A stretch of DNA of 64,000 bases from Defluviitalea saccharophila (GCF_038396635.1 NZ_CP121687.1:1054001-1118000), one strand, 5' to 3'. Shown: positions 18,416 through 30,796, counted from the first letter of the stretch. The notes: a model not told the origin generated them from the letters alone. Numbers and translations: made by a program.

Positions 18416-18439
18416 GGGATCACCGCGGGCGGCGACCCC
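18416..18439 (-). other. GC-rich intercistronic stem-loop between ilvD and ilvB2
   Basis: On the minus strand GGGGTC-GCCGC and GCGG-TGATCCC fold around a short CC loop in the 58-bp gap. It is much richer in GC than its surroundings and has no T-run. It may shield or process the mRNA rather than terminate it. Confidence 0.5.
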
Positions 18440-18447
18440 TACTACCA

Positions 18448-20109
18448 TTAATTCTTAAATACTCCTCCCGTACTTGCAGATGAAACTAATTTTGCATATC
18501 TTGCAAGATAACCGGTTTTTATTTTTGGCTCTGGAGGTATCCAATTTTCTTTTCTTCTTTGAAGTTCTTCATCCGATACTTCTAATTCTATTCTTCCATT
18601 AATCATATCTATGGCTATGATATCTCCTTCTTCTACAAAGGCTATAGGGCCGCCTTCAGCCGCTTCTGGAGAAATATGACCGATAGATGCTCCTCTTGTG
18701 GCACCGCTGAATCTTCCGTCCGTAATAAGGGCAACATCTTTATCAAGGCCCATACCAGCCAGTGCCGAGGTAGGTGTAAGCATTTCCCTCATACCCGGGC
18801 CCCCTTTAGGACCTTCGTAACGGATTACAACGACATCTCCCTTATTGATTTTTCCGCCGAATATTGCTGCAGTAACTTCTTCTTCGGAATTAAATACCCT
18901 TGCCGGACCTTTATGCTGCAGCATTTCTTCTGCCACAGCAGAACGTTTTACAACGCATCCATCAGGAGCTAGATTACCTTTTAATACGGCAATGCCTCCT
19001 GTTGGACTATAAGGATTTTCAATCGGTCGGATAATATTGTGGTTTCTGTTCACTGCCGATGCAATATTTTCACCCACAGTTTTTCCTGTTACTGTTGGCA
19101 GAGATAAATCTAATAAATCTTTTTTAGACAATTCCTTCATTACTGCCTGAACACCGCCTGCTTCATACAGATCTACAATAAAATTCGGACCTGCAGGAGC
19201 TAATTTACAAAGGTTCGGTGTTTTTGCACTGATTTCATTGGCAATTTCTAAATTAAGTTCAACTCCGGCTTCATAAGCAATGGCAGGAAGATGAAGCATA
19301 CTATTGGTACTGCAGCCCAGGGCCATATCCACTGTCAGAGCATTGTAAAATGCTTCTTTGGTCATAATATCCCGTGGTTTTATATCATCTTCTAATAGTT
19401 TCATAACGGTCATTCCGGCTTTTTTAGCCAAACGAACTCGCTCACCATATACTGCTGGAATTGTTCCGTTTCCTGGCAATCCCATACCTAGAACTTCCGT
19501 TAAGCAGTTCATACTATTGGCAGTAAACATACCGGAACATGAACCGCAGCTTTGGCAAGCAGAGTCTTCACACTTACTAAGTTCTTCTTCCGTCATTGTT
19601 CCTGCTTTAACCGCTCCTACTGCCTCAAATACGTCCGTTAAGCTTAATCTCTTTCCTTCCATGTTTCCAGGAAGCATTGGGCCTCCACTGACTACAATGG
19701 CAGGAATATTGATTCTGGCAGCTGCCATCAGCATTGCCGGAACAATCTTATCGCAGTTGGGTATAAGGACTAAAGCGTCAAAGCCGTGAGCCATTGCCAT
19801 GGTTTCAATAGAATCAGCAATCAATTCTCTTGATGCAAGAGAGTAGTGCATTCCGATATGCCCCATAGCAATACCATCACATACTCCAATTGCCGGAAAT
19901 TCTATAGGGGTTCCTCCCCCCATTCGAACCCCTGCTTTTACAGCTTCTGTAATGGTATCGAGATGTATATGTCCCGGAATAATTTCATTTTTTGCATTCA
20001 CTATTCCTACTAAAGGTTGTTTAATTTCTTCATCCGTATAACCCATCGCTTTAAACAAAGAACGATGAGGTGCTCTTTCCAATCCCTTCTTGGCACGATC
20101 ACTTCTCAT
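18448..20109 (-). CDS. ilvD: Dihydroxy-acid dehydratase
   Basis: A 553-residue iron-sulfur enzyme that dehydrates 2,3-dihydroxy-isovalerate and its isoleucine counterpart to the 2-keto acids. Cluster cysteines lie in [36 protein letters not shown] and [17 protein letters not shown]. The C-terminal [23 protein letters not shown] signature is present. Length is normal. It sits between ilvE and ilvB2 in the operon, starting 11 bp after the ilvE stop. Confidence 0.97.
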   Translation of the reverse strand: MRSDRAKKGLERAPHRSLFKAMGYTDEEIKQPLVGIVNAKNEIIPGHIHLDTITEAVKAGVRMGGGTPIEFPAIGVCDGIAMGHIGMHYSLASRELIADSIETMAMAHGFDALVLIPNCDKIVPAMLMAAARINIPAIVVSGGPMLPGNMEGKRLSLTDVFEAVGAVKAGTMTEEELSKCEDSACQSCGSCSGMFTANSMNCLTEVLGMGLPGNGTIPAVYGERVRLAKKAGMTVMKLLEDDIKPRDIMTKEAFYNALTVDMALGCSTNSMLHLPAIAYEAGVELNLEIANEISAKTPNLCKLAPAGPNFIVDLYEAGGVQAVMKELSKKDLLDLSLPTVTGKTVGENIASAVNRNHNIIRPIENPYSPTGGIAVLKGNLAPDGCVVKRSAVAEEMLQHKGPARVFNSEEEVTAAIFGGKINKGDVVVIRYEGPKGGPGMREMLTPTSALAGMGLDKDVALITDGRFSGATRGASIGHISPEAAEGGPIAFVEEGDIIAIDMINGRIELEVSDEELQRRKENWIPPEPKIKTGYLARYAKLVSSASTGGVFKN

Positions 20110-20120
20110 ATGTCCACCCC

Positions 20121-21005
20121 TTAGTTATAAATTGGTTCTCCGTTACTGTTCGCATAGGCTTGGAATGCTTCAAGCAGTTTCTTTGTAATTGGTCCTGCTA
20201 CCCCATCACCAATCACTCTTCCATCCACTTGAGTTACAGCAATCGCTTCTGCAGCTGTTCCTGTTAAGAAACATTCATCCGCATTGTATACATTAAATAA
20301 TGTAAATTCTTTTTCATAGACTTCGATACCCATTTCTTTTGCCAGGTCTATGATCGTTCTTCTGGTAATGCCATCTAATATTCCTATATGGATAGGAGGT
20401 GTATAAATTACTCCATCCTTGACAATGAAAATATTGTCTCCCGTACATTCTGCTACGATACCATCATGGTTGAGCATGATTGCTTCAGGTACTCCTGCAC
20501 GGTTAGCTTCTATTTTTGCCAAGATATTATTTAAATAATTTAAAGATTTAATTTGAGGGTCAACGATGGTTGCCTTATTTCTGCGTTGAGCAGCAGTAAT
20601 CACGGGCATTCCCTTTTCGTACATTTCCGGTGGATACAATTCAATCGTAGCAGCAATGCAAAATACCGTAGGTCTTGGACATTTTGTAGGACTAAGACCT
20701 AAATCTCCAGCACCTCTGGTTACAACCAATCGTATATATGCATCTCTTAAATTGTTTCTTCTGCAGGTTTCAAGCAAAACTTCTTTCATCTCATCTTTGG
20801 TCATAGGGATATCTAACATAATAGCTTTTGCAGCTGCGTAAATTCTATCGATATGCTCTTTGCATTTAAAAATTCGTCCGTTGTAGGCACGAATACCTTC
20901 AAATACGCCGTCTCCGTATAATACACCATGGTCAAATACGGATATTTTGGCTTCTGATTTTTTTACATACTCTCCGTCTAAATAGATGATTAATTCATCG
21001 GACAT
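20121..21005 (-). CDS. ilvE: Branched-chain amino acid aminotransferase (class IV)
   Basis: A 294-residue PLP enzyme of fold type IV that makes valine, leucine and isoleucine from their keto acids with glutamate. Visible parts are [23 protein letters not shown], the PLP lysine region [31 protein letters not shown], and [26 protein letters not shown] precedes the ATG. It lies in the operon between leuB and ilvD. Confidence 0.95.
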   Translation of the reverse strand: MSDELIIYLDGEYVKKSEAKISVFDHGVLYGDGVFEGIRAYNGRIFKCKEHIDRIYAAAKAIMLDIPMTKDEMKEVLLETCRRNNLRDAYIRLVVTRGAGDLGLSPTKCPRPTVFCIAATIELYPPEMYEKGMPVITAAQRRNKATIVDPQIKSLNYLNNILAKIEANRAGVPEAIMLNHDGIVAECTGDNIFIVKDGVIYTPPIHIGILDGITRRTIIDLAKEMGIEVYEKEFTLFNVYNADECFLTGTAAEAIAVTQVDGRVIGDGVAGPITKKLLEAFQAYANSNGEPIYN

Positions 21006-21059
21006 TTTAATTCCTCCCTGTTTTTCCGTCGCCTATAAAGGTGGGAATTGATAATATTT

Positions 21060-22130
21060 TTATAATGCATCAATGATTAGTTTACCCATTTCTCTGGTTC
21101 CTACCAATTTCATTCCGTCACTCATGATATCCCCTGTACGGTAGTTTTGTTCCAGCACTTTTGTTACTGCTTCTTCAATGCAATCTGCTTCTTTCTCTAA
21201 ATTAAAGGAGTAGCGAAGCATCATAGCCGCTGAGAGAATGGTTGCGATTGGATTCGCTTTATCCTGCCCTGCAATATCTGGTGCTGAACCGTGAATCGGT
21301 TCATACATTCCAAGAGTACCTTCTCCTAAGCTGGCAGAAGGCAGCATTCCGATAGAACCTGTAATCATGCTGGCTTCATCGGATAAAATGTCTCCGAACA
21401 TATTGCTTGTTATAATCACATCAAATTGCTTTGGATTTCTTACAAGCTGCATTGCAGCATTATCTACATACATATGGTTAAGTTCAACTTCTGGATAATC
21501 TTTTGCAACTTTTTCCACTACAGATCTCCAGAGTCTCGAAGATTCTAAAATATTGGCTTTATCCACACTGGTTACTTTTTTATTTCTTTTCATAGCAGAT
21601 TCAAAGCCTACTCTAGCGATACGTTCTACTTCGTGAACAGAATACGTCTCCGTATCATAAGCTTCTTCTCCAAATTTACCGTTTCTTCTTCCTCTTTCAC
21701 CAAAATAAATACCGCCTGTTAATTCACGAACTACTAAAATATCCAGTCCGTCGCCAATAATTTCAGGCTTTAGAGGACAAGCATCCTTTAAGGCTCTGTG
21801 AAGTAAAGCTGGTCTTAAGTTAGCAAAAAGGCCTAATTCTCCTCTAAGTCCTAAAAGCGCTTTTTCTGGTCTTCTGTCTCCGGGAAGATTATCCCATTTA
21901 GGTCCTCCTACGGCACCCAATAATACGGAATCACTTTTTTTACAAATGTCTATGGTTTCTTGTGGAAGGGGTTCTCCGGTTGCATCAATTGCAGCGCCCC
22001 CTGCTAATACTTCTGTAAAATTAAATGTGTGACCGAATTTTTCTCCTATTTTATTTAATACCAATACGGTTTGTTCTATGATATCTGGACCTATTCCGTC
22101 TCCTGGAATGGTTGCTATGTTAAAATTCAT
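21060..22130 (-). CDS. leuB: 3-isopropylmalate dehydrogenase
   Basis: A 356-residue NAD-dependent dehydrogenase that oxidises and decarboxylates 3-isopropylmalate. Because it sits with cimA, it probably also acts on 3-methylmalate for isoleucine. Family motifs are [43 protein letters not shown], the [13 protein letters not shown] loop and [25 protein letters not shown], with metal and substrate residues in place. The ATG is preceded by CGGAGGCGAAATC. Confidence 0.97.
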   Translation of the reverse strand: MNFNIATIPGDGIGPDIIEQTVLVLNKIGEKFGHTFNFTEVLAGGAAIDATGEPLPQETIDICKKSDSVLLGAVGGPKWDNLPGDRRPEKALLGLRGELGLFANLRPALLHRALKDACPLKPEIIGDGLDILVVRELTGGIYFGERGRRNGKFGEEAYDTETYSVHEVERIARVGFESAMKRNKKVTSVDKANILESSRLWRSVVEKVAKDYPEVELNHMYVDNAAMQLVRNPKQFDVIITSNMFGDILSDEASMITGSIGMLPSASLGEGTLGMYEPIHGSAPDIAGQDKANPIATILSAAMMLRYSFNLEKEADCIEEAVTKVLEQNYRTGDIMSDGMKLVGTREMGKLIIDAL

Positions 22131-22161
22131 TGATTTCGCCTCCGTTTCTAATTTATAAATT

Positions 22162-22184
22162 CGAGCCGCTTTATAAGCGACTCG
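22162..22184 (-). other. Intercistronic stem-loop between leuD and leuB
   Basis: CGAGcCGCTTa and its complement around a short loop in the 59-bp gap. There is no T-run, so it is more likely an mRNA-stability or processing element than a terminator. Confidence 0.4.
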
Positions 22185-22189
22185 ATGGA

Positions 22190-22681
22190 TTATGCCAAGT
22201 CTTTTTGGATGTATTTGATAAGCCCGTCTGCGGCAATGATTTTTTGCATGAATTCAGGGAATGCCTGAGCCTGATAGGTCTCATTTTTGGTTAGGTTTGT
22301 GATGGTTCCTGTTCCGAAGTCGATTTCTACTTCATCACCAGCTTCTATTCCTTTAACAGCTGCTTCACATTCCAAAATTGGAAGACCTATATTAATTGCG
22401 TTACGATAGAATATTCTCGCAAAGGTACTTGCAATAACGCAAGATACTCCTGAAGCTTTAATCGCAATAGGTGCATGTTCCCTTGAAGAGCCACAGCCAA
22501 AGTTTTTATCGGCAACAATGATATCTCCTTCTTGTACTTTTTGGGCAAAGGTACTATCTATATCTTCCATACAGTGTTTCGCCAGCTCTTGTGGATCAGA
22601 TGTGTTTAAGTAGCGAGCAGGGATGATTACATCTGTATCTACGTTGTCTCCGTATTTAAATACTCTTCCTCGTGCTTTCAT
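22190..22681 (-). CDS. leuD: 3-isopropylmalate dehydratase small subunit
   Basis: A 163-residue swivel-domain subunit of isopropylmalate isomerase, compact as in archaeal and clostridial types. Motifs are [18 protein letters not shown] and [42 protein letters not shown]. It pairs with LeuC, encoded 16 bp upstream. The compact type often also handles citraconate/methylmalate, in line with the neighbouring cimA (inference). RBS AAGGAGGACATATTA. Confidence 0.96.
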   Translation of the reverse strand: MKARGRVFKYGDNVDTDVIIPARYLNTSDPQELAKHCMEDIDSTFAQKVQEGDIIVADKNFGCGSSREHAPIAIKASGVSCVIASTFARIFYRNAINIGLPILECEAAVKGIEAGDEVEIDFGTGTITNLTKNETYQAQAFPEFMQKIIAADGLIKYIQKDLA

Positions 22682-22697
22682 TAATATGTCCTCCTTA

Positions 22698-23960
22698 TTA
22701 CGCTATTTCTTCCGGATTGGTGATTTTGCCTGTCAGCGCAGATGCAGCTGCTACAGCAGGACTTGCCAGGTATACTTCAGATTCCGGATGACCCATACGA
22801 CCTACAAAGTTTCTGTTGGTTGTAGCAATCGCTCTTTCACCTTTAGCAAGTATTCCCATATGTCCTCCAAGACAAGGTCCGCAGGTAGGTGTACTGAATA
22901 CTGCTCCAGCTTCAACGATATCTTTAACCAAGCCTTCTTCTAAAGCTTGAAGATAAATTTTTTGTGTTCCAGGGAATACAATTACACGAACCCCTTTTGC
23001 CACTTTCTTTCCTCTTAAAATGCTTGCAGCCATTCTTAAGTCTTCCATACGTCCATTGGTGCAAGATCCGATAACTACCTGATCTACTTGTATATCTCCT
23101 ACTTCATCAATGGTACGGGTATTCTCTGGAAGATGTGGAAATGCTACAGTTGGACGAATGGTACTAAGATCAATTTCGTAAACTGCATCATATTCTGCAT
23201 CTTCATCTGCTTCATAGATGGTGTATTCTTTAGTAGAATGGGCTTTAACATATTCTAATGTTTTTTCGTCTACAGGGAAAATACCATTTTTTGCTCCGGC
23301 TTCAATAGCCATATTCGCCATAGTAAAACGGTCATCCATGGAAAGATTTTTAATACCATCTCCAACAAACTCCATAGATTTGTATAATGCACCATCTACG
23401 CCAATCATACCGATAATGTGTAAAATAACATCTTTACCGCTTACCCATTTTTGCATTTTTCCTGTTAAAACGAATTTAAGAGCTGATGGTACTTTGAACC
23501 ATGCTTTGCCTGTCGCCATTCCGGCTGCCATATCGGTACTTCCGATACCTGTTGAAAAAGCTCCAAGAGCACCATAAGTACAGGTATGGGAGTCCGCTCC
23601 GATTACTACATCTCCTGGTACAACCAGACCTTTTTCTGGGATAAGGGCATGCTCTATTCCCATTTCTCCTACTTCAAAATAGTTTTCTATTTCTTTATCA
23701 CGGGCAAATTCACGGATAAATTTACATTGTTCTGCTGCTTTGATATCTTTATTGGGTGTAAAGTGGTCCGGTACAATTGCCACTTTTGTTTTATCGAACA
23801 CTTTATCTATTCCAACCTTTGAAAATTCCTTTACTGCCACCGGTGTGGTTACGTCATTTCCAAGTACCAGGTCTAAGCGAGCTTCTATCAATTGACCAGC
23901 TACTACGCTTTCAAGCCCTGCATGAGCTGCCAATATTTTTTGTGTCATTGTCATTCCCAT
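22698..23960 (-). CDS. leuC: 3-isopropylmalate dehydratase large subunit
   Basis: A 420-residue aconitase-family subunit. The [4Fe-4S] ligands are in [17 protein letters not shown] and [41 protein letters not shown] forms part of the active site. It isomerises 2- to 3-isopropylmalate with LeuD and, together with CimA upstream, probably citramalate to 3-methylmalate. The first ATG at 23960 has AGGAG 8 bp upstream. Confidence 0.96.
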   Translation of the reverse strand: MGMTMTQKILAAHAGLESVVAGQLIEARLDLVLGNDVTTPVAVKEFSKVGIDKVFDKTKVAIVPDHFTPNKDIKAAEQCKFIREFARDKEIENYFEVGEMGIEHALIPEKGLVVPGDVVIGADSHTCTYGALGAFSTGIGSTDMAAGMATGKAWFKVPSALKFVLTGKMQKWVSGKDVILHIIGMIGVDGALYKSMEFVGDGIKNLSMDDRFTMANMAIEAGAKNGIFPVDEKTLEYVKAHSTKEYTIYEADEDAEYDAVYEIDLSTIRPTVAFPHLPENTRTIDEVGDIQVDQVVIGSCTNGRMEDLRMAASILRGKKVAKGVRVIVFPGTQKIYLQALEEGLVKDIVEAGAVFSTPTCGPCLGGHMGILAKGERAIATTNRNFVGRMGHPESEVYLASPAVAAASALTGKITNPEEIA

Positions 23961-23976
23961 TGTATCATCTCCTCTG

Positions 23977-25578
23977 TCACAAATATGGTTTAAACTTCTT
24001 CTCTATGTCTTTGATTAATTTATACTCAATAGAATCTACTAGTGCGATCCAGCTGGCTTCAATAATGTCAGTAGATACGCCTACTGTCGTCCAAATGTCT
24101 TCACCGTCAGTGGATTCAATTAATACTCTAACCTTTGCGGCTGTAGCTTCTTTGGTATCTAAAACCCTTACTTTATAGTCTGTAAGATGAACTTCTTTAA
24201 GCGCAGGGTAGAATACCTCTAATGCTTTTCTTAAAGCTTTATCTAAAGCATTAACAGGACCGTCGCCCTCTGCCGCAGTAATTTCAACTTGACCATCAAC
24301 GTTTACTTTAATCATAGCTGAAGAACTAAAATCTTCATTTCCTGCAGGATGTTCCCCAATAATTTTAAAATGATCCAATTCAAAGAATGGTCTATATTTT
24401 CCTAATTGCTTGCGAATAATCAGTTCAAAAGTACTTTCTGCCCCTTCAAATTGATAGCCTAAATGCTCTAATTCTTTTAATCGATCAATAATTTCTTTGG
24501 TCTCAGGGGAATCCTTCGTAACATTAGGATTAACCTTTTGTATTTTGGATAAAATAGTGCTTCTGCCAGCAACTTCTGACATAAGAAATCTTCTTTCATT
24601 TCCCACCAGTTCAGGATTGATATGTTCAAAGGAATGGCTGGCTTTTGAAACGCCGTCAATGTGCATGCCGCCCTTATGAGCAAAAGCACTTTTGCCTACA
24701 TAAGGCATTCTGTCACTTAAACTTACATTTGCAATTTCTGCTATTCTTCTGGCAGTTTGCGTAAGGGTGCACATCTGTTCCTTAGGTATGCAATCAAAAT
24801 TTTTCTTAAGTTGGAGATTTCCTATAACAGTGGATAGATTGACATTACCACATCGTTCTCCAAAACCTATAAAGGTTCCTTGAACCTGGATAGCCCCGGC
24901 TTCTACTGCCATAATTGCATTGGCAACTGCCATTCCCCCGTCATTATGAGGATGAATTCCAACGGGTACTTCAAAAGCTTCCACAACTTTTTTAGTAATT
25001 TCATAGACTTCATTTGGAAAGGCTCCCCCATTGGTTTCACAAAGAACGATACAATCAGCACCGCCTTCAACTGCCGCAGATAAAGCTGCCATGGCATATT
25101 CAGGATTCGCTTTATATCCATCAAAGAAATGCTCTGCGTCAAAAATCACTTCTTTGCCTTTTTCTTTGAAAAATCTTAAGGTGTCTTTGATCATCTCAAG
25201 ATTTTCCTCTAAAGAGGTTTTAATAATATCCGTCACATGAAAATCCCAGCTCTTCCCGAAGATTACGACAACCGGTGTATCTGCACTAAGCAATGACTTG
25301 ACATTGCTGTCTTCTTCAACGGATATACCTCTTCTTCTTGTGCTTCCAAAGGCTGCTATTTTGGCGTTACTAAGGTTAAGTTTTTTAACTCTCTCGAAAA
25401 ACTCTAAATCCTTAGGATTTGAGCCTGGGTTGCCGGCTTCAATATAGGCAACCCCAAACTCATCTAATGTCTTTACAATTTTTAATTTATCTTCTACAGA
25501 AAAGGAAATTCCTTCTGCTTGTGCACCATCTCTTAAGGTAGAATCAAAAATTGCTATTTTATTCGCCATGCTCTTCAT
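23977..25578 (-). CDS. cimA: (R)-citramalate synthase
   Basis: A 533-residue member of the LeuA/CimA family. It opens with [25 protein letters not shown] and has the metal His pair in [23 protein letters not shown]. The C-terminal regulatory domain contains DHFKIIG and [18 protein letters not shown]. The sequence after DGAQ and the position between ilvC and leuC point to citramalate synthase, which condenses pyruvate and acetyl-CoA. With LeuCD and LeuB it yields 2-oxobutyrate without threonine deaminase; no ilvA is in the window. The ATG at 25569 is an alternative start. Leucine synthase LeuA is encoded separately at 49-51 kb. Confidence 0.92.
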   Translation of the reverse strand: MKSMANKIAIFDSTLRDGAQAEGISFSVEDKLKIVKTLDEFGVAYIEAGNPGSNPKDLEFFERVKKLNLSNAKIAAFGSTRRRGISVEEDSNVKSLLSADTPVVVIFGKSWDFHVTDIIKTSLEENLEMIKDTLRFFKEKGKEVIFDAEHFFDGYKANPEYAMAALSAAVEGGADCIVLCETNGGAFPNEVYEITKKVVEAFEVPVGIHPHNDGGMAVANAIMAVEAGAIQVQGTFIGFGERCGNVNLSTVIGNLQLKKNFDCIPKEQMCTLTQTARRIAEIANVSLSDRMPYVGKSAFAHKGGMHIDGVSKASHSFEHINPELVGNERRFLMSEVAGRSTILSKIQKVNPNVTKDSPETKEIIDRLKELEHLGYQFEGAESTFELIIRKQLGKYRPFFELDHFKIIGEHPAGNEDFSSSAMIKVNVDGQVEITAAEGDGPVNALDKALRKALEVFYPALKEVHLTDYKVRVLDTKEATAAKVRVLIESTDGEDIWTTVGVSTDIIEASWIALVDSIEYKLIKDIEKKFKPYL

Positions 25579-25655
25579 TCTCCCCCCTCTGTAAACTTCA
25601 TTCTATAAAAATACTGATATAAACTTTTATACTAACTTAACTACTGGATTGCTAC

Positions 25656-26654
<999 letters not shown>

Positions 26655-27170
26655 TTATTCCTCCTCATATTTTTTGTGTTGTTTGATTTCTTTATTTCCT
26701 CGCTCCAAAGCAGTAAGGCCGGTGCGGATCATTTCTTTAATTCCATAAGGTTCCATCATGCTGATTAATGCTGATAGTTTCCCTTCATCACCAGTTACTT
26801 CAATCATTAAAGATTCACTGGCAACATCTACTATTCTTCCTCTAAAAATATTTACAATTTCAATAATTTCTGCTCTTTTATCGGTATCAGCACCTACTTT
26901 TAAAAGCATTAATTCTCTGTATACAGATTGTTCAGCTTTTAATTCTATAACTTTAATAACATCGATAAGCTTATTTAATTGCTTTTTAATTTGTTCCAGG
27001 ATATATTCGTCTCCTCGAACAACAATAGTCATACGGGATACATTGGGATCTTCAGTTTCTCCCACGGAAAGACTGTCGATATTATAGCCCCGTCGACTAA
27101 AAAGTCCTGAAACCCGACTCAGTACCCCTGAGTGGTTTTCTACCAAAATGGATAATACATGTCTCTTCAT
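26655..27170 (-). CDS. ilvN: Acetolactate synthase small (regulatory) subunit
   Basis: A 171-residue ACT-domain protein (MKRHVLSILVENHSGVLSRVSGLFSRRGYNIDSLSVGETEDPNVSRMTI) with the longer C-terminal domain of IlvH/IlvN (ELMLLKV...GRIVDVASESLMIEVTGDEGKL). It activates the catalytic subunit and carries valine feedback inhibition. The ATG at 27170 is taken because AAAGGAGGATTTCT precedes it; the frame also opens six codons earlier. It follows ilvB1 and precedes ilvC. Confidence 0.95.
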   Translation of the reverse strand: MKRHVLSILVENHSGVLSRVSGLFSRRGYNIDSLSVGETEDPNVSRMTIVVRGDEYILEQIKKQLNKLIDVIKVIELKAEQSVYRELMLLKVGADTDKRAEIIEIVNIFRGRIVDVASESLMIEVTGDEGKLSALISMMEPYGIKEMIRTGLTALERGNKEIKQHKKYEEE

Positions 27171-27201
27171 AGAAATCCTCCTTTCCACAGTAAAAAATTT
27201 G

Positions 27202-28812
27202 TCAAAGTGTGCTTTCTTTTGGATCGACGATACATTCTATTAAAAATGTCTCATCGGAATGAATAGCTTCATCAAATACTTCTTTAAGTTCATCATCCTG
27301 AAAAACTCTTCTACCTTTAATGCCATAGGCATCTGCCAGTTTAATAAAATCAGGATTGCCGCTTAAATCTACGCCATACTCTGCTTTATAATTTTTATAC
27401 TGCATTTCTCTAACCATGCCCAATCCTGTATTATTAAACAACAGTATAATTAATTTCACTTTGTTTTGTTTTAAAGTGGCTAATTCAAATAAACTCATTT
27501 GAAATCCGCCGTCTCCCATGGTTGCGACAACCTGCCTTTCAGGCGCCGCTATGGCTGCCCCAATGGCAGCAGGCAAACTATATCCCATGGTGCCTAAACC
27601 GCCTGATGTAAAAAACTTTCTGTCATCGAATATATTAAAGTTGAGTGCTGACCACATTTGGTTCTGACCTACATCCCCAACTAAAATAGCGTTTTTATCT
27701 AAAAACTCAGAAAGAAGCTTTATCGCATATTTGGGATTGACATTCTTGGTGGGCTTCCTGTCTTTTTTATCGTTTGCTTTCAAATCTCTGAGGTATTGTA
27801 CCCATTCGTCCGTATGTAAAGGTTCCGCCATCTCCAGGAATTGTTCCAGGATATTTCTCACATCCCCTACAACTGGTATGGAGGTTCCTAAATTTTTCCC
27901 AATTTCTGCAGGGTCTACATCTATATGAATAATATCTGCATTCTTGGCAAATAGCTTACTTCCGCCAGTTGCTCGATCTGCAATTCGGGCGCCCATAAAG
28001 ACTGCTACATCTGCTTCAGAAACCGCCTTGTTGGCAACTTTATGTCCATGTGAACCTACCATTCCAATATAGTATGGGGAATTATGGTTCATTCCTCCAA
28101 GACCCATTAAAGTACATACTACCGGAATCTTTGCTTTTTCTGCAAAAGCAAGAAGTTCCTTTTCTGCCTTTGCACTGACAATTCCCCCACCAATGCATAT
28201 AATTGGTTTTTTACTGTCTCTAAGTCTTCTTAATGCTCTTTTGATCTGTCCGATATGACCTGTATATGTAGGCTTATAACCTCTGATGTTAATTTCTTTA
28301 TCATAATAAAACTCAATGGTTTCATTTAGTATGTCTACCGGAATATCAATAAGGACTGGTCCCGGTCTTCCAGTTTTTGCGATATGAAAGGCTTCTTTGA
28401 TGATTCGTGGAAGATCTTTTGCATCTTTTACAAGATAACTATGTTTAATAAAAGGTTCTGTGGCTCCTGTAATGTCAACCTCTTGAAACACATCTCTTCC
28501 TATTAATGTTGATTTTACCTGTCCTGTAAATGCAACAAGAGGAATGGAGTCCATATAAGCAGTTGCAATTCCTGTGATTAAATTCGTAGCCCCCGGCCCT
28601 GAAGTAGCAATACATACACCTACTTTACCTGAGGTACGGGCATATCCACTGGCACTATGAGCAGCTGCCTGTTCTTGTCGAACTAAAATATGACGAATAG
28701 CTGACTTTCTTAAAGCTTCATACAAGGGCATTATAGCCGCCCCCGGATATCCAAAGACTGTAGTAACCTCTTCTCTCTTTAAACATTCTACAATCGCTTC
28801 TGCAGCCTTCAT
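27202..28812 (-). CDS. ilvB: Acetolactate synthase large subunit (first copy)
   Basis: A 536-residue catalytic subunit and first gene of the T-box-controlled operon, followed by ilvN. Motifs are TVFGYPGAAIMPLYEAL, RQEQAAAHSASGYARTSGKVGVCIATSGPGATNLITGIATAYMDS and the TPP motif MGDGGFQMSLFELATLKQNKVKLIILLFNNTGLGMVREMQ. It is clearly diverged from the second copy at the operon's end. This one probably forms the IlvBN holoenzyme with the adjacent regulatory subunit. Confidence 0.95.
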   Translation of the reverse strand: MKAAEAIVECLKREEVTTVFGYPGAAIMPLYEALRKSAIRHILVRQEQAAAHSASGYARTSGKVGVCIATSGPGATNLITGIATAYMDSIPLVAFTGQVKSTLIGRDVFQEVDITGATEPFIKHSYLVKDAKDLPRIIKEAFHIAKTGRPGPVLIDIPVDILNETIEFYYDKEINIRGYKPTYTGHIGQIKRALRRLRDSKKPIICIGGGIVSAKAEKELLAFAEKAKIPVVCTLMGLGGMNHNSPYYIGMVGSHGHKVANKAVSEADVAVFMGARIADRATGGSKLFAKNADIIHIDVDPAEIGKNLGTSIPVVGDVRNILEQFLEMAEPLHTDEWVQYLRDLKANDKKDRKPTKNVNPKYAIKLLSEFLDKNAILVGDVGQNQMWSALNFNIFDDRKFFTSGGLGTMGYSLPAAIGAAIAAPERQVVATMGDGGFQMSLFELATLKQNKVKLIILLFNNTGLGMVREMQYKNYKAEYGVDLSGNPDFIKLADAYGIKGRRVFQDDELKEVFDEAIHSDETFLIECIVDPKESTL

Positions 28813-28842
28813 CTACTCCCCTCCTTTTGAAATAAAAAAGTA

Positions 28843-29115
28843 TAAAAAAACCTCATCCCTGACTTGCAGGGACGAGGATACACTCCGCGCGTTACCACCC
28901 TTATTAACTTTATTTTGCAATAAAGTTCGCTCACTAGGTTCTATCAAACCTTCGCCTGTAACGGGGCTTACCGTTTATCTCTTACTTGTGTAAAGAATCC
29001 TCTACACTTCAGAGAAACTGCTCTGGAGAGATTCATATTCTGCTATAGGATCGGTTCACACCAGCCACCGACTCTCTGCACCTATATTGTGCAAAATACC
29101 AGGCTCCTTCATTGC
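28843..29115 (-). promoter_or_regulatory. T-box leader of the ilv-leu operon
   Basis: The minus strand carries a T-box riboswitch. The antiterminator sequence AGGGTGGTAACGCG is at 28888-28901, Stem I contains the AGAGAG bulge and GGTGTGAACCG distal loop, and a terminator with a 10-bp stem and T7 ends the leader (28844-28877). It senses uncharged tRNA and permits read-through. The specifier region reads GAATCTCTCC; ATC (Ile) or CTC (Leu) are the sensible choices and I cannot decide between them. Confidence 0.93.
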
Positions 29116-29149
29116 ATTTATCTGAAAATTAAATTTAAATTTGATATGT

Positions 29150-29178
29150 ATTTTATCAGCATTTAAAAATAAAGTCAA
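29150..29178 (-). promoter_or_regulatory. Promoter of the ilv-leu T-box transcript
   Basis: Minus-strand TTGACT (29173-29178) and TAAAAT (29150-29155) are exactly 17 bp apart, about 35 bp before the T-box Stem I. Confidence 0.75.
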
Positions 29179-29209
29179 TAACTTTTTTAAGAAATTCGTA
29201 ATCTTATTT

Positions 29210-30796
29210 TTATGCAATAAACCCTTTATCCTGCTCTAGTATATTTTCAATTTCTTCTAAGGAAAGAGGTCTGCTAAACAGATAGCCTTGGACCTTGTCG
29301 CATTTTTGAAATTTCAAAAAAGAAAACTGATCCCATGTCTCTACGCCCTCAGCAATCACCTGAAGTGCCATATTATGAGACAAATCAATCACTGCTTTTG
29401 CAATGGTCTGCTGACTTGCATCCACTGTGATATTATCTACGAAAGTTTTATCAATTTTAACCGTATTGATGGGCAATTGCTTCAAATAATTTAAAGAGGA
29501 ATACCCTGTTCCAAAGTCATCCAAAGAAATATTAATATTCATATTTCTTAACTTCAGGAGAATTTTTTTAGTAAGTTCAATATCCAGCATTGCCAAGCTC
29601 TCCGTAATCTCTAAGTCCAAAAGCTCTGGCTTCATACCGGTTTCTTTAATAATCTTCATAATCATTTCAACGAAGTCTGGCTGCTGGAACTGCTTTGCAG
29701 ATAAATTCACTGAAACGCGGACATCACTGAAACCTTTTTTTCTCCATGCAGTGCTTTGTTTGCATGCTGTACGAATTACCCATTCCCCTATAGGAACAAT
29801 TAAACCTGTTTCTTCTGCCAGAGGAATAAACTTTGCAGGGGAAATACATCCTTTATTAGGATGAAACCAGCGTATTAACGCTTCTACCCCCACCATTTTA
29901 CCTGTCATAATATCAATTTGCGGCTGATAATATAAGATGAATTCATTTCTATCCAGCGCATGCCTTAAATCCTCTTCCAATTGATATTTTTCCAATAGTT
30001 TCGTGCTCATATAGGATTCAAAAAGACAATATTGATTTTTACCCTGTTCTTTTGCGTGATTCATGGCCATATCCGCATATTGAACAATGGTTTTCATATC
30101 CTCTGCATCATCAGGATACATAGCAACCCCCATACTGGCAGTCACATAAAACTTTTTCTCATTCAACAAAAATGGGGTCTGAAGAACATTAATGACTCTC
30201 TTAACTATGTTAATGACGTCATTCTTTTCAATAACCCCAGGAAGCAAGACAACAAACTCGTCTCCTTCAAATCGTGAAACAATATCGCTTTGTCGCAAAC
30301 AGCTTTTAATCAATTCTCCAACCTGTTTAAGTATGGCATCTCCCTGAGCATGCCCTACGGTATCATTTACGACTTTAAAATTATCTAAATCAATATAGAT
30401 CAGCGCAACTTTTTGCTTGAATTTCTTAGAGTCCTCGATAAATCCCAATAATTTATCTTCAAAAAATCTTCGGTTGGGTATTTTAGTTAAATCATCGTAA
30501 TAAGCCAACTGAAAAATTTTTTGTTGAGCTTCTTCGTATTTTTTGAGTAATACAAAGATAATGCCTGCTAAAATTACTCCAGTGATTATGAGTAATATGG
30601 ATGCCTTTTGTGCAAATTGGATGGTTAGTTGGAAATTTGCAAGTTTATAACCAATAAAAATTAATAATAATAAAATTGCGAAAGAACCTATCCCCACTAG
30701 TCGTAAAGGGACATTATGACATCCCAATACATCCTTTTCATGAAAAACTGGCTGTCTTCTTCTTTTGCATTTTTTATTAGAATTAATAATATTCAC
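29210..30796 (-). CDS. Membrane-bound GGDEF-EAL protein (c-di-GMP turnover)
   Basis: 528 residues. Two membrane segments (about 33-51 and 65-84) are followed directly by a GGDEF domain and an EAL domain. The GGDEF signature reads SRFEGDEFVVLLP, with Glu in place of the first Gly, and the product-binding I-site RQSD stands five residues before it. The EAL domain has EALIRW, DDFGTGYSSL and AEGVETW, so phosphodiesterase activity is likely; cyclase activity is doubtful. There is no sensory domain beyond the membrane hairpin. It is transcribed alone downstream of the CRP-type regulator. Confidence 0.9.
   Translation of the reverse strand: MNIINSNKKCKRRRQPVFHEKDVLGCHNVPLRLVGIGSFAILLLLIFIGYKLANFQLTIQFAQKASILLIITGVILAGIIFVLLKKYEEAQQKIFQLAYYDDLTKIPNRRFFEDKLLGFIEDSKKFKQKVALIYIDLDNFKVVNDTVGHAQGDAILKQVGELIKSCLRQSDIVSRFEGDEFVVLLPGVIEKNDVINIVKRVINVLQTPFLLNEKKFYVTASMGVAMYPDDAEDMKTIVQYADMAMNHAKEQGKNQYCLFESYMSTKLLEKYQLEEDLRHALDRNEFILYYQPQIDIMTGKMVGVEALIRWFHPNKGCISPAKFIPLAEETGLIVPIGEWVIRTACKQSTAWRKKGFSDVRVSVNLSAKQFQQPDFVEMIMKIIKETGMKPELLDLEITESLAMLDIELTKKILLKLRNMNINISLDDFGTGYSSLNYLKQLPINTVKIDKTFVDNITVDASQQTIAKAVIDLSHNMALQVIAEGVETWDQFSFLKFQKCDKVQGYLFSRPLSLEEIENILEQDKGFIA

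Noticed and set aside
29210-30796. Fully active diguanylate cyclase
   Set aside because: The signature is EGDEF rather than GGDEF, so cyclase activity cannot be assumed.
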